From: Serratia liquefaciens ATCC 27592
GTDB lineage: Bacteria > Pseudomonadota > Gammaproteobacteria > Enterobacterales > Enterobacteriaceae
Direction: 5' to 3'
Length of the DNA stretch: 64,000 bases
Assembly: GCF_000422085.1 (NCBI RefSeq)
Contig: NC_021741.1
Coordinates: 3,844,001-3,908,000, forward strand
Notes under the pieces: model-generated
Database searches by the model: none
What the model was told of the DNA's origin: nothing
The model's input: only the letters and a program-made list of their open reading frames with translations
Made by a program: the position numbers and the translations under genes
Part shown: one piece after another, positions 44,701-53,069 of the stretch
How the letters are laid out: each line of letters opens with the position of its first letter
Position numbering within the stretch: position 1 is the stretch's first letter

Positions 44701-47700
44701 GGTCATTCAGCTGACCTTCGGCCTGAGTCCGGTTATTCATCGCCTGGTCAAATCGTTGTCTGGCCTCCTGCGCCAGGCGTTCAGCCGTTGAAAATACAGC
44801 ATCAACCCCAGAAAGGTCTGCGGGTGTATTCACCTGCCCGGATTGCCCTTTCGACTGCAGTTTAGTCGCCTGGAACAGGATGCTGCCGTTGGCAATGGCC
44901 GTCAGCAGACCGCCGGCACTCAGTTCTGTGCCCTGCTGAGTGCGTGTTTCGGTAAATTCTTTGCCGCCTTCACGATAGCTGTGGTTCTGCACCGCCTCAA
45001 AGCGCATGTCGCCGCCGGAGGTCAGCGTCATGTTGCCGTCAGACGAAAGGTGTGAGCCATAGGTTAGGATATCGCGATTGGCGGACAGGGTCAGTGTCTT
45101 GCCACCGTGCAGGCCAGTGACCCACTGACGGTCATCCTTGTTGTTGTCATTGGTTGCATCGATAGCGGAATAACCTACAGCTGCCAGCCACAGTGTCTGT
45201 CCCGCAATCAGCGTCGCATCGCCGCCTGCCCACACGTCACTGCCCTGCAGGCCGATATCGCGCCCCGAGTTAATTAGCAGGTTGCCGTTCGCCTTGACCT
45301 GGCTGCGTAATTCGGGTGTGCGGGTCGCAGCAAATAGAGAACGGTAGGCATCACCCAGGGGGCGCATGTTAAGGTCGATATTCTGTGCGGCATTAAGGTT
45401 GACATTCCCCCCGGCCGTCATTTTGATGCCGTTCAGCGACAGGCCGCTGCCGCTGTTCATCGTTATCGACCCGGTCGCGTTCATGGTGCCAGCCTGAAGC
45501 AGGTTGTTGAAGTACTGCAACCGCTGGTCCGCCGACAGGTTTTCGCCGGGACGGGTACGCACCAGAACAGCATCATTATTGATGATGCCGATGCTGCCGG
45601 GGGCGGTCATGCTGATATTACGACTCTGCGCTAGCAGTGTATTGACCAGGGTTATAGTGCTGCCCGCCGTCAGCGTCAAGTCGTGCGAGGCTTCCAGGCT
45701 GCCCAGCCAGCGCACCCCGTCAGGATGGTAATAGTGGGGTTTCTCGCTGGTGTGCACCTTTATTTCGCCGGTACGGGCGGTCAGAGTAACATCCTGCCCT
45801 TTCAGTTCGCTTTGCCAGGCATCGATGGCATTGCCGGCACTCAAATCCAGCGCTTTACCTGCGGACAGAATGCCCTGCCCCAGTACGATGCGGTCTTCGG
45901 CAATGGCGGTGAGATTGCCGCTGGCGTTAATGGCGTCGGTATTGATGATATTGGCCGCATGCAGCACCACGTTTTGCGCCTTAATGGACTCCAGGCGTCC
46001 GGTCGTTTTCACCTCCGTGAACTGACTTTCAGACGGCGTTGGGGTTTTGATTTCTATCTTGTTTTTGAAATCTGCGACCAGGTTGTTTCCGGCACTCAAA
46101 CTGGCACGGGGTAAGGGGGACAGAGTGGACTGCCAGACTTGAACGTTATCACCTCGAGTGAAGTAATTCGTTAACCGCAGCTCTTTTGCAGTTAACGGAT
46201 TGAAGGTGGTTTTCCCATGTTCCTTATTGGCTTTTTCATCAGGGACATAACGAATGTAATTCAACAGTGTTCCTGTGGACACCTGTTCATTGGTGAAATT
46301 CTGCCCCGTCAGGATCAGGTCTGATTTGGCACTCAGTAGGCTGCTGTGGTTATAAACGTCATCACCATAAATATAGAGATGCCGGCCGGATGTGATTTCC
46401 GCGGGCGCCGACCATTTCCCTGTATCGAACAAGGTCTGTTGGTCGTTTACCAAAACCCCCTGCTCAATATTGCTGAAATCCGCTTTTCCAAACCATCTCT
46501 CCGGTAAGGGCGATGTCAATTCTGCGGTGATGATCACGGGATAGTCGCCGCTTTCCGCCATGACGTTAGCCACCTGCATGTTTTTATCCGTAGATGTCGG
46601 CGTCAGCTTGGTTTTGTTAACAATTCCAACGTTTCTAACATTATTCACCTGCTCTGCGCGTATCACCAAATCGCCGCTGTTGGTTTGAATGCGCGCGGAG
46701 CGGTTTTCTATCTGTTTGGACTTATTTCCCTGCGCATCCTTCTGGATCCACAGATTATTGTTGCTGTGTAACGCCGTATTGTCTCCGTCACGTAATTCAA
46801 CGTTGCGCACCGTGTCTGCAAACACTCGCATATCGCGGTGCGCAGTCACATTACCGTTGTTGTTGAGCGTATCGGCCGCCAGCGTCACGTCATGTTCGCC
46901 ACGCACCTTAACGCCGGAGGCAATATGAACCTCCCTGGCGCTGACGTTCAAATCCGTCTGTGCATGCGCGTGTCCCAGCTCAATACGCCCATTGGCGGTC
47001 AAGGTGATATCCTGTTGCGCGCTATTGATATTATTCAGGTTGACACCCACCCCGTCCTCGGTGGCCACCAGGCGAATTTTGTTGGCGTACATGCCACCCA
47101 GCGCCTTGGTATCGACCGCCAGTTGCGGTTTGGCCCCGTCGCCGGCAATGGGTTTTACCGTGCCGTCTTTAAAACTGATGCGGTTGGTCCCCTGAGTCAG
47201 CGATAGGTTTTTGGCGTTGATTTTGCCGTTGAGTTCAGTGGCACGGCTGAGGATGTCGACGTAGTCGGCGCCACTACCATCGAGTCCCTTGCCCCCGATG
47301 GTGACGCCGCCTTTTTTGACCTCCAACGCCTCCAGTGCGCCCTGCTTGTCGAACTGCGGCTTGCCGGTGGTCAACGTCACGCCCGGGGCATTGATAAAAC
47401 CACAGCCGTCGCAGGTGATGCCATTGGGGTTGGCAATCATCACGTTGGCCTTGTTGCCGAACACCTCGAGTTTACCCTGCAGCTCAGAGCGACTACCGCC
47501 GGTGACTTCATTGATGATGAGCTCCGCCGCCTTCCCCTTCAGATTCGGGTTGCCTTTGGCATTCTCTATAATTACGCCCAGTTGGGTCTTGCCACCTTGG
47601 GTGGCATTGTTGAGCACAGCGCCTGGCGTGCCGACGTTGAAGTCCTTATAGACGTTGTGCGAAATTCCCGCACTGTTCGGCGTGGCAATATTCACCACCG

Positions 47701-47848
47701 GCACGTTGCCAGGTTTCATGTGTACCTGGGTGTTGCCGTTGGCGGCGTTGATGCCGGCAGCGAAGGCCGGATGCAGCGGCGTCAGCGCCGTGGTGTAAAT
47801 CAGCAGGTAGCTGACGGCGCGCGCCAGCGGATGAAGAGGCTTGTCCAT
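41783..47848 (-). CDS. cdiA: CdiA-type contact-dependent inhibition exoprotein with deaminase-like toxin tip
   Basis: The 2021-residue two-partner secretion exoprotein has an extended signal peptide (about 1-31, ending PAFA), a TPS domain (about 35-270, with ANPNGITCDGCGFIN), long haemagglutinin-like beta-helix repeats, a coiled coil (about 1040-1200) and a DUF637-like hydrophobic region (about 1400-1560). No VENN motif was found; the junction may be near FVERFNRQLHQEE (about residue 1700). The last 80 residues contain DSEYKIL (Asp1954, Glu1956) and TERTACGSC (Cys1986, Cys1989), the zinc-site pattern of toxin deaminases, possibly the BURPS668_1122 type. It would be delivered into neighbouring cells and attack nucleic acid. 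Confidence 0.9.
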   Translation of the reverse strand: MDKPLHPLARAVSYLLIYTTALTPLHPAFAAGINAANGNTQVHMKPGNVPVVNIATPNSAGISHNVYKDFNVGTPGAVLNNATQGGKTQLGVIIENAKGNPNLKGKAAELIINEVTGGSRSELQGKLEVFGNKANVMIANPNGITCDGCGFINAPGVTLTTGKPQFDKQGALEALEVKKGGVTIGGKGLDGSGADYVDILSRATELNGKINAKNLSLTQGTNRISFKDGTVKPIAGDGAKPQLAVDTKALGGMYANKIRLVATEDGVGVNLNNINSAQQDITLTANGRIELGHAHAQTDLNVSAREVHIASGVKVRGEHDVTLAADTLNNNGNVTAHRDMRVFADTVRNVELRDGDNTALHSNNNLWIQKDAQGNKSKQIENRSARIQTNSGDLVIRAEQVNNVRNVGIVNKTKLTPTSTDKNMQVANVMAESGDYPVIITAELTSPLPERWFGKADFSNIEQGVLVNDQQTLFDTGKWSAPAEITSGRHLYIYGDDVYNHSSLLSAKSDLILTGQNFTNEQVSTGTLLNYIRYVPDEKANKEHGKTTFNPLTAKELRLTNYFTRGDNVQVWQSTLSPLPRASLSAGNNLVADFKNKIEIKTPTPSESQFTEVKTTGRLESIKAQNVVLHAANIINTDAINASGNLTAIAEDRIVLGQGILSAGKALDLSAGNAIDAWQSELKGQDVTLTARTGEIKVHTSEKPHYYHPDGVRWLGSLEASHDLTLTAGSTITLVNTLLAQSRNISMTAPGSIGIINNDAVLVRTRPGENLSADQRLQYFNNLLQAGTMNATGSITMNSGSGLSLNGIKMTAGGNVNLNAAQNIDLNMRPLGDAYRSLFAATRTPELRSQVKANGNLLINSGRDIGLQGSDVWAGGDATLIAGQTLWLAAVGYSAIDATNDNNKDDRQWVTGLHGGKTLTLSANRDILTYGSHLSSDGNMTLTSGGDMRFEAVQNHSYREGGKEFTETRTQQGTELSAGGLLTAIANGSILFQATKLQSKGQSGQVNTPADLSGVDAVFSTAERLAQEARQRFDQAMNNRTQAEGQLNDRRRELDSARQHPDTLSLFNVGAHPITSSSSRFVSVPSYSGGGANYDASALIDNQAHLDRLLQEGGRAFVNNVLQWGDVSAPTQDGVKVGNAIKESTIEEYDKIRQRLIDRQNAVNNAQNAFTTAQHAFDQAQQQIAQPTKEKNAAENQLNVARAERQRQYDAERQRKDQENARNRELAVRTGSMDIAAKGGYLYAQAMEESSHYEKTETKRKWWGKKTEVKQTRHDVTNKVTEFTSPGNITLMSRDDSTYEASKIEAGKNARLTSTHGQVNFRAVKNTNFEQTVTNSKGFFIKQANKGYEDNKWVLPSIHTGGTLTVDAAKGVSADVKVRNGQALQSAIDALGNTPGTTWVKDLNKRNDVQWNKVKDAYDSWDYKSQHLNPAVAAVIAIAAAAVTAGSSLTALAASNVAGAIGGGAVTSGAVTAGMSSLASQAAVALVENRGNLSKTLKVLGSSESVKATATAMAVGGALNGFDSAMGWSKDAAGKPLNPNNVKLPQLSNGDWSKVAQRVAGQSVISSSLNTTINGGSFKDNLTNALLANIGSQVQAEGANLIGDNGQVLGVPGRAVSHVVLAGISAEIGRGDGKGAAAGALAAELAGVIINDNLVKTEGWQERQSQISRVAGAFAGAIATGKASGTNSGANAGEFVERFNRQLHQEELNAIKVLSKGDKEKEARLMAASCRKVACTTQEALNSEERKQFEDLMKKYPSTRDEDGLIANYWVQKERQRFGNYPAFAGYDSEKLFTYDLGDQITDGQLFARNQQIEQISKLTGWSPNWVNASVMAVSIASTFAGMGKANVGNQYLSSKLVGPTNAWKGYLVNEKTIQQAATFRQQVLDARAPFSQNIRKTGNAAVAKIDVPGMPKTLAAHSRVDVADKGFIGKGSGNFKFNTINNSKGEPIPRNTDSEYKILDNLADKLGNNVAAKGKVTIFTERTACGSCLGVVDQFQKKYPGIKIDVLDNNNVMLIPGRLK

Positions 47849-47932
47849 AGGAAGGTCCGTTCTCTTAATATAAAATTCAGTCGTGCACTGACGTCCGTGC
47901 CGTGTGTCGGTTACTGCAATAAATCGTTTACC

Positions 47933-49639
47933 TTACAGGGTGATACCGGCCTGCCAGTAAGCCACCCAGCGGTCCGGTTGCAGGCTGTTCGGGTGTGCCA
48001 ACGGTTTACCGACGGTGAACGCCTGGTTGAACCACCTGTTGTTGATCGCCAACCCCAGAGCGGCACCGGCCACGCTGCCGCCGTCCACCTGGTGCGTCTC
48101 GCTGCGCAGCCAGCCACCGTCCAGCGCGGCGGTCAACGATACGTCGCCTATAACCGGCACGGGGCCGAGTTGCCAGTTGAGTTCGTTGCGCCAGTAAGCG
48201 CCGCGGTTGCCAGTGAGGTACTGCTCCTTGAAGCCGCGCACCGAATACTGCCCGCCAAGGGAAATGCGCTCACCGCTGTACAGGTTGTCGGCGCTGGCCT
48301 GTCCGTAGGCGGAGGTCAGGTAATAGAGCGACGGCGTCAGCGGATAAAAGTAGCTGGCGCTTAGACTGAGTTTGCGAAATTTGCTGCGCGCGGCGTAAGG
48401 AGCTGCGGGGTCGTCCCGGCTTGCACCCAACCCACTCAGGCCGTGCGACACAGTCGGGTTCAACGTCAGGTAACCGCCGCTCAGCGTGCGGCTGTAGTTG
48501 AGGCCAGCGGACAGGCTGGCCACCGTCACGCTGCTGTTGGTCAGGCGCTGCCCGGCCAGCTTGTTCTCGGTGCGCCGGCGCGATACCCCCAGGTCCAGTG
48601 CCAGCTTCTGCCGGCCGTCGCGCAACAGGGTGCGGTTAACGTCCAGGCGCTGCACCACGGCGTTGCCCGCATAGCGATAGCGTGCATCCTGAATGGGAAT
48701 GTGCTGATAAAAGTCGTTCCAGGCGGCCTGATAGCTGAACAGCCAGTAACCGTAAGGCAACGTGACGCCGCCACTCAGACTGCGGCTGCGCCGGTCATGA
48801 TGAAATGCATCATCCCGTGAGGCTGACAGCGACCACTGGTCGGCCAGGCGCAGCGGATTGTCCAGCACCACGCCGGCATTCATTTGCCCGGTTCCGGTGC
48901 TTTTCTGGCCGCCGTTGTCGGCGCCGAAGGACACCGAGACGGGCAAACGTGTCGACGTCCGGCGCAGCGCCACCGAGGAATAGCCCGGCCGTTTGCCTGG
49001 CTGAATGTCGATGGCGACCTGCTGCGAGGGCAACCGGTTGAGCTGCTCCATGCCCTGCTCGATATCACGCAGGTTAAGCACGTGGCCGACCAGTCCGGGG
49101 AACGCCATTTTCAGTGCCAGCGTTTCCTGTCCGTCCAGACTGATACCTTCAACGCGCCCCTCACTGACGGCGACGGTCAGTTCACCACCGGCGATATCCT
49201 GTTCCGGCAGCCAGGCCTGCGACGTGACATAGCCTCGCGTGATATAGGCGTTGGTGGTCTCCCGAACCAGATTATTGATGCGCAATAGCGTCAGGCAGCG
49301 GCCCTGATAGAAAGACGCCAGTTTATCTTTCACCGACCAGGACAGATGTTCGGCGCCCTGAAAGACGATGCGGTTGACGTGATGGCAAGTTTTATCTTCC
49401 ATCTCCGGCACGGGCAGAGGGAGAGTCGGCAGGTCGGTGGTATTTTGCAGGTCGTCACGCTGCTGCTGCGCCTGCTCCAACAAATTCTTCTGTCGGCGCT
49501 CGATAATATCCTGGTCGGCAGGGTTAAGGGTTGATGCCGCCTGGGCCAGGCCAGACAGCCCAAGCCAGGTAACCAATAACCAACATTCCTTGTTGATATG
49601 CAAATGAGACTCACTACCATTAAGTTGTAATGGTTGCAA
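47933..49639 (-). CDS. cdiB: CdiB/ShlB-type two-partner secretion outer-membrane transporter
   Basis: The 568-residue Omp85-superfamily pore secretes the downstream exoprotein. A signal peptide ends near LAQA, a polar helix follows, then two POTRA domains (about 75-230; VNRIVFQGAEHLS, GYVTSQAWLPEQDIAGGEL) and a 16-strand barrel with the conserved loop motif SVRGFKEQYLTGNRG. ATG 49639 has no clear ribosome site; TTG 49603, after AGTGAG, would give a more typical signal peptide. It lies 84 bases upstream of cdiA, in the order cdiB-cdiA-cdiI seen in E. coli. Confidence 0.92.
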   Translation of the reverse strand: MQPLQLNGSESHLHINKECWLLVTWLGLSGLAQAASTLNPADQDIIERRQKNLLEQAQQQRDDLQNTTDLPTLPLPVPEMEDKTCHHVNRIVFQGAEHLSWSVKDKLASFYQGRCLTLLRINNLVRETTNAYITRGYVTSQAWLPEQDIAGGELTVAVSEGRVEGISLDGQETLALKMAFPGLVGHVLNLRDIEQGMEQLNRLPSQQVAIDIQPGKRPGYSSVALRRTSTRLPVSVSFGADNGGQKSTGTGQMNAGVVLDNPLRLADQWSLSASRDDAFHHDRRSRSLSGGVTLPYGYWLFSYQAAWNDFYQHIPIQDARYRYAGNAVVQRLDVNRTLLRDGRQKLALDLGVSRRRTENKLAGQRLTNSSVTVASLSAGLNYSRTLSGGYLTLNPTVSHGLSGLGASRDDPAAPYAARSKFRKLSLSASYFYPLTPSLYYLTSAYGQASADNLYSGERISLGGQYSVRGFKEQYLTGNRGAYWRNELNWQLGPVPVIGDVSLTAALDGGWLRSETHQVDGGSVAGAALGLAINNRWFNQAFTVGKPLAHPNSLQPDRWVAYWQAGITL

Positions 49640-49820
49640 AGTGTAAATATTTGTCAGTAAAAGTCTAGTAGTTTATTTTTTATCAATCATGAGGGATCAA
49701 GAGGCCGTAAGGCGACTGCCTGATTGGGCACCCAAACTTCTCACAGCGGTTCCTATCAATCAGCCACCGACTCGGCTTTATGTGCTTGCTAAGCCAACCA
49801 ACAATGTAGACCTGTAGACT

Positions 49821-49978
49821 GATTTAAAGACCAAAGAGGATAACGGCGGCGTACAACTTAACTCCGGCATTCCAAAGCGCGCCTCCTATCTGAGGCCGCC
49901 GCACTGGGTGGTTTTTCCTGGGAAGGCGCTCCGCAGGCATTGATCGACCTTTGGAAAACCGGTCAGGTCGATGAGTGA
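49821..49978 (+). pseudogene. Remnant of a thermolysin-family (M4) metalloprotease C-terminus
   Basis: Translation from 49821 reads KTKEDNGGVQLNSGIP, matching the DNGGVHINSGIPN signature of M4 neutral proteases. A one-base frame change near 49890 then gives AAALGGFSWEGAPQALIDLW up to a TGA at 49976, matching the LGGxSWEKAGxIWY region that follows in intact enzymes. The catalytic HExxH part is absent and the flanks up to 49640 hold no gene. This is a decayed 3' fragment, probably left by the insertion or deletion that placed the CDI locus here. Confidence 0.75.
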
Positions 49979-50024
49979 ACGGTTCTAAAGTTAGGGACGC
50001 AACGGCGAGTTAATCAGGGCGAAT

Positions 50025-50258
50025 TTATTCGCCCTCTACCCAAGGTATATAGCTGAACAACACGCGCTTTTTCGATATCAGCCCATGACCGTTTTGGCAT
50101 AGATAATCTACCGCGCCGCAGGCCTTCAATTCTTGCAGCGGCTGCTGGCATTCCGGACACTCTGCCAACTGGCGATAATCGCGGTGACAGGCTTCGCAAT
50201 GATAGTGACCCTTCACCCACTGCATTGCCTGGTGACATTGCGGACATAGCGCTTCCAT
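50025..50258 (-). CDS. yfgJ: Zinc-ribbon protein YfgJ
   Basis: The 77-residue protein contains four CxxC pairs or partners: CPQCHQ, CEACHRD, CPECQQ and the later CGAVDYLC, forming two zinc ribbons as in E. coli YfgJ. Its function is unknown. GGGAGAG precedes the ATG. In E. coli it sits between xseA and der; here it is separated from xseA by about 14 kb of accessory genes and from der by a transporter gene. Confidence 0.9.
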   Translation of the reverse strand: MEALCPQCHQAMQWVKGHYHCEACHRDYRQLAECPECQQPLQELKACGAVDYLCQNGHGLISKKRVLFSYIPWVEGE

Positions 50259-50271
50259 AGACTCTCCCGAG

Positions 50272-51228
50272 TTAAATTACGCCCCATGAGCGTAAGAAAT
50301 AGATCCCCAGCGCGGTGGTGAAAAACGACCCGACGGTGGTGATGGCGATAATGTTCGCCGCCAGCGTGGCATTGCCGCCCATGGCGCGCGTCATGACATA
50401 ACTGCCGGAGGCGGTTGGCGTGGCCGAGAACAGGAAGATAATCCCCAATGCCGCGCCCTGGAAACCGCATAGCCAGCCACCCAACGTCATCAATATCGGC
50501 ACCAGAAACAGTTTGGCACTGGAGGACAGCGCCGCCACATTGGACGAGCGGAACATGGCGCGCAAATCCAGGCTGGCACCGGTGCACAGCAGCGCCAGTG
50601 GCAACGACAACCCTGAGATATAGCTGCCGGTTTGCCGGATAACCTGTGGGATTTCCAGCCCGGTCTGGGCGAACAGCAACCCACACACCAGGCCGATAAT
50701 CAGCGGGTTAGTGACGATACTGCGCAACAGCGACAGCCGGCTGATCTTCTTACCCTCTCCACCCTGCAGGCTGCGGGTCAGGGTCACCACCGACAATACG
50801 TTAAACAGGATCACCGTGACCGTCAGGTATAACGACCCCAACGCAACCCCTTCGCTGCCATAAGCGGTCATGGCATAAGCCAGGCCGACGATGGCGGTAT
50901 TGGCACGGAAACCACCCTGAACAAAGACGCCGCGCTCACGCGGTTCTTTCACCAGCCAGACGGCGGCTATCTCCAGCAACAGGAAAGTGGCGACGGTGCC
51001 GACCGCACCGTAGATCACCAGCGACAGGTTACCCAGCAGTTGCGGATGATTGGTGGCAATGCTGAAGAACAGCAAGCAAGGCAGCGCCAGATTGAACACC
51101 AACCGCGTGGCGCCATCAATAAAGCGGTCGTCCATCATCCGCCAGTGGCGTAGCAGCACGCCCAGCAACATCATTAACAGATTGGGTACGGTGACGCTGA
51201 ACGCAAAACTCCAGGTTTCCCAGGACAT
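50272..51228 (-). CDS. AEC (auxin efflux carrier) family transporter
   Basis: The 318-residue membrane protein has about ten spans in two halves, with the AEC/MdcF-type stretches NLALPCLLFFSIA, GFRANTAIVGLAYA and GLSLPLALLCTGASLDL. Bacterial relatives include YfdV and malonate transporter MdcF. AAGGAACACC precedes the ATG. It lies between yfgJ (13 bases away, possibly co-transcribed) and the der terminator. The substrate is unknown, perhaps a small organic acid. Confidence 0.87.
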   Translation of the reverse strand: MSWETWSFAFSVTVPNLLMMLLGVLLRHWRMMDDRFIDGATRLVFNLALPCLLFFSIATNHPQLLGNLSLVIYGAVGTVATFLLLEIAAVWLVKEPRERGVFVQGGFRANTAIVGLAYAMTAYGSEGVALGSLYLTVTVILFNVLSVVTLTRSLQGGEGKKISRLSLLRSIVTNPLIIGLVCGLLFAQTGLEIPQVIRQTGSYISGLSLPLALLCTGASLDLRAMFRSSNVAALSSSAKLFLVPILMTLGGWLCGFQGAALGIIFLFSATPTASGSYVMTRAMGGNATLAANIIAITTVGSFFTTALGIYFLRSWGVI

Positions 51229-51279
51229 GGTGTTCCTTCAGGCTGACGGCGGTAATCTTCAGATAATAAAACGATTTCG

Positions 51280-51318
51280 GCGCAATAAAAAAGGGGCGCG
51301 GTATGGTTACCGCGCCCC
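51280..51318 (-). terminator. Rho-independent terminator of der
   Basis: GGGGCGCGGTA (51293-51303) pairs over eleven bases with TACCGCGCCCC (51308-51318). On the minus strand six T follow. It lies ten bases after the der stop codon. Confidence 0.93.
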
Positions 51319-51327
51319 TCGTACTGA

Positions 51328-52815
51328 TTATTTGCTTTTCTTCAGGTGGCTCATCAGGCGTTTACGTTTACGCATCTGGTTCGGCGTCAGCAGGTTGCGC
51401 TTGCCGGCGAACGGGTTTTCACCCTCTTTGAACTGGATGCGAATGGGCGTACCCATCACTTTCAGAGAACGACGGAAGTAGTTCATCAGATAGCGTTTGT
51501 ACGAGTCGGCCAGATCGGTTACCTGGTTGCCGTGGATCACCACAATCGGCGGGTTGTACCCACCGGCGTGCGCGTATTTCAGCTTCACGCGGCGGCCACG
51601 CACCAACGGTGGCTGGTGGTCATCGGCAGCCATCTGCATGATTTTGGTCAGCATCGAGGTGTTCACGCGACGCGTCGCGCACTCGTAAGCTTCCTGTACC
51701 GATTCGAACAGGTTACCCACGCCGCTGCCGTGCAAAGCGGAAATGAAGTGCACACGGGCGAAGTCGACAAAGCCCAGGCGCAGATCGAGCATCTCTTTGA
51801 CGTGCTCACGATCTTCTTCGCTCATGCCATCCCACTTGTTGACCGCAATCACCAGTGAGCGCCCACTATTGAGGATAAAGCCGAGCAGCGAGAGATCCTG
51901 ATCGGAAATGCCTTCGCGCGCATCGACGACCAGCAGCACAACGTTTGCGTCTTCGATCGCCTGCAGGGTTTTGATTACCGAGAATTTCTCTACGGTTTCC
52001 GTTACCTTGCCGCGTTTACGCACCCCGGCGGTGTCGATCAGCACGTATTCGCGCTCGTCGCGGACCATCGGGATATAAATGCTGTCACGGGTGGTGCCCG
52101 GCATGTCGTACACCACCACACGCTCCTCGCCGAGGATACGGTTAGTCAGTGTGGACTTACCAACGTTAGGACGGCCAACGATTGCCAGCTTGATCGGCAA
52201 ATCTTGCGGGTTGAAGTCGTCTTCCGGCTCTTCTTCCTCGTCTTCAGGCAGTTCACCTTCTTGCTCGGCCCAATAAGCAGCGTTAGCCTCTTCTTCGGTC
52301 AGCTCGACTTCTTCCGGTTTTTCACCGACAAACGGCACCAGCACGTGTTCGATCAGCTGCGCCACGCCACGACCGTGGGAAGCGGCAATCGCATGCACGT
52401 CACCCAGCCCCAGCGAGTAGAAATCGGCGGTGGCCATGTCTGGATCCATGCCGTCGGTTTTGTTGGCGACCAGGAAGGTGGCTTTCTGGCGGTTGCGCAG
52501 ATGCTGGGCGATGCCTTGATCGGCAGGCATCAGACCGGCGCGGGCATCGACCATAAACAGCACGATGTCTGCTTCTTCGATCGCCAATAGCGACTGGCCA
52601 GCCATGCGGGTTTCAACGCCGTCTTCGGTACCGTCAATACCCCCGGTATCGACGATGATGAATTCATTGCCCTCAACTTCTGCACGACCATACTTGCGGT
52701 CTCGCGTTAGCCCGGGGAAATCCGCCACCAGCGCATCGCGCGTATGTGTTAAACGGTTAAACAAGGTGGATTTACCCACATTCGGGCGCCCAACTAGCGC
52801 GACGACAGGTATCAT
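51328..52815 (-). CDS. der: Ribosome-assembly GTPase Der (EngA)
   Basis: The essential double GTPase for 50S subunit maturation has 495 residues (E. coli 490). Two G domains carry P-loops [12 protein letters not shown] (about 7-18) and [12 protein letters not shown] (about 215), each with its DxxG and NKxD motifs (NKTD and NKWD). They are joined by a very acidic linker ([11 protein letters not shown]), and followed by a KH-like domain and a Lys/Arg-rich tail. GAGG precedes the ATG. It follows bamB in the same direction, though a terminator and a repeat lie between. Confidence 0.97.
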   Translation of the reverse strand: MIPVVALVGRPNVGKSTLFNRLTHTRDALVADFPGLTRDRKYGRAEVEGNEFIIVDTGGIDGTEDGVETRMAGQSLLAIEEADIVLFMVDARAGLMPADQGIAQHLRNRQKATFLVANKTDGMDPDMATADFYSLGLGDVHAIAASHGRGVAQLIEHVLVPFVGEKPEEVELTEEEANAAYWAEQEGELPEDEEEEPEDDFNPQDLPIKLAIVGRPNVGKSTLTNRILGEERVVVYDMPGTTRDSIYIPMVRDEREYVLIDTAGVRKRGKVTETVEKFSVIKTLQAIEDANVVLLVVDAREGISDQDLSLLGFILNSGRSLVIAVNKWDGMSEEDREHVKEMLDLRLGFVDFARVHFISALHGSGVGNLFESVQEAYECATRRVNTSMLTKIMQMAADDHQPPLVRGRRVKLKYAHAGGYNPPIVVIHGNQVTDLADSYKRYLMNYFRRSLKVMGTPIRIQFKEGENPFAGKRNLLTPNQMRKRKRLMSHLKKSK

Positions 52816-52882
52816 TGTGAAGCCTCATTACTTAATAATCAATGCGTTACTGCACTATGGATAGACACCAGAAGTGCAGCTT

Positions 52883-52923
52883 ATAAAATACGAAACGGCC
52901 CCTGAACACTCAGGAGCCGTTTT
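52883..52923 (-). terminator. Terminator of bamB
   Basis: AAACGGCCCCTGA (52893-52905) pairs with TCAGGAGCCGTTT (52911-52923, one mismatch). On the minus strand TTTCGTATTTT follows. It separates bamB from der. Confidence 0.75.
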
Positions 52924-52939
52924 CCCCTTCATCTTTCGC

Positions 52940-53066
52940 GCCACAGCGGCGTTGTCTGCGCACCTTCGCCCCGGTCACTTAGTTCACTAAGCTCCCGAGG
53001 ACTCATGCGCTTGCCGCCTGGCTGCAACCCGAAAGCTTTCGGGTGCAAGAAGGGTCACGACGAGCG
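52940..53066. repeat. Palindromic intergenic repeat element, enterobacterial type
   Basis: The segment contains CTTAGT-TC-ACTAAG (52978-52991), the block CTTGCCGCCTGGCTGCAACC and a perfect 18-base palindrome ACCCGAAAGCTTTCGGGT (53027-53044). From memory the same ordered blocks occur many times between genes in Serratia and Yersinia. No second copy was found in this window, so calling it an interspersed element is inference. Confidence 0.55.
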
Positions 53067-53069
53067 GCG

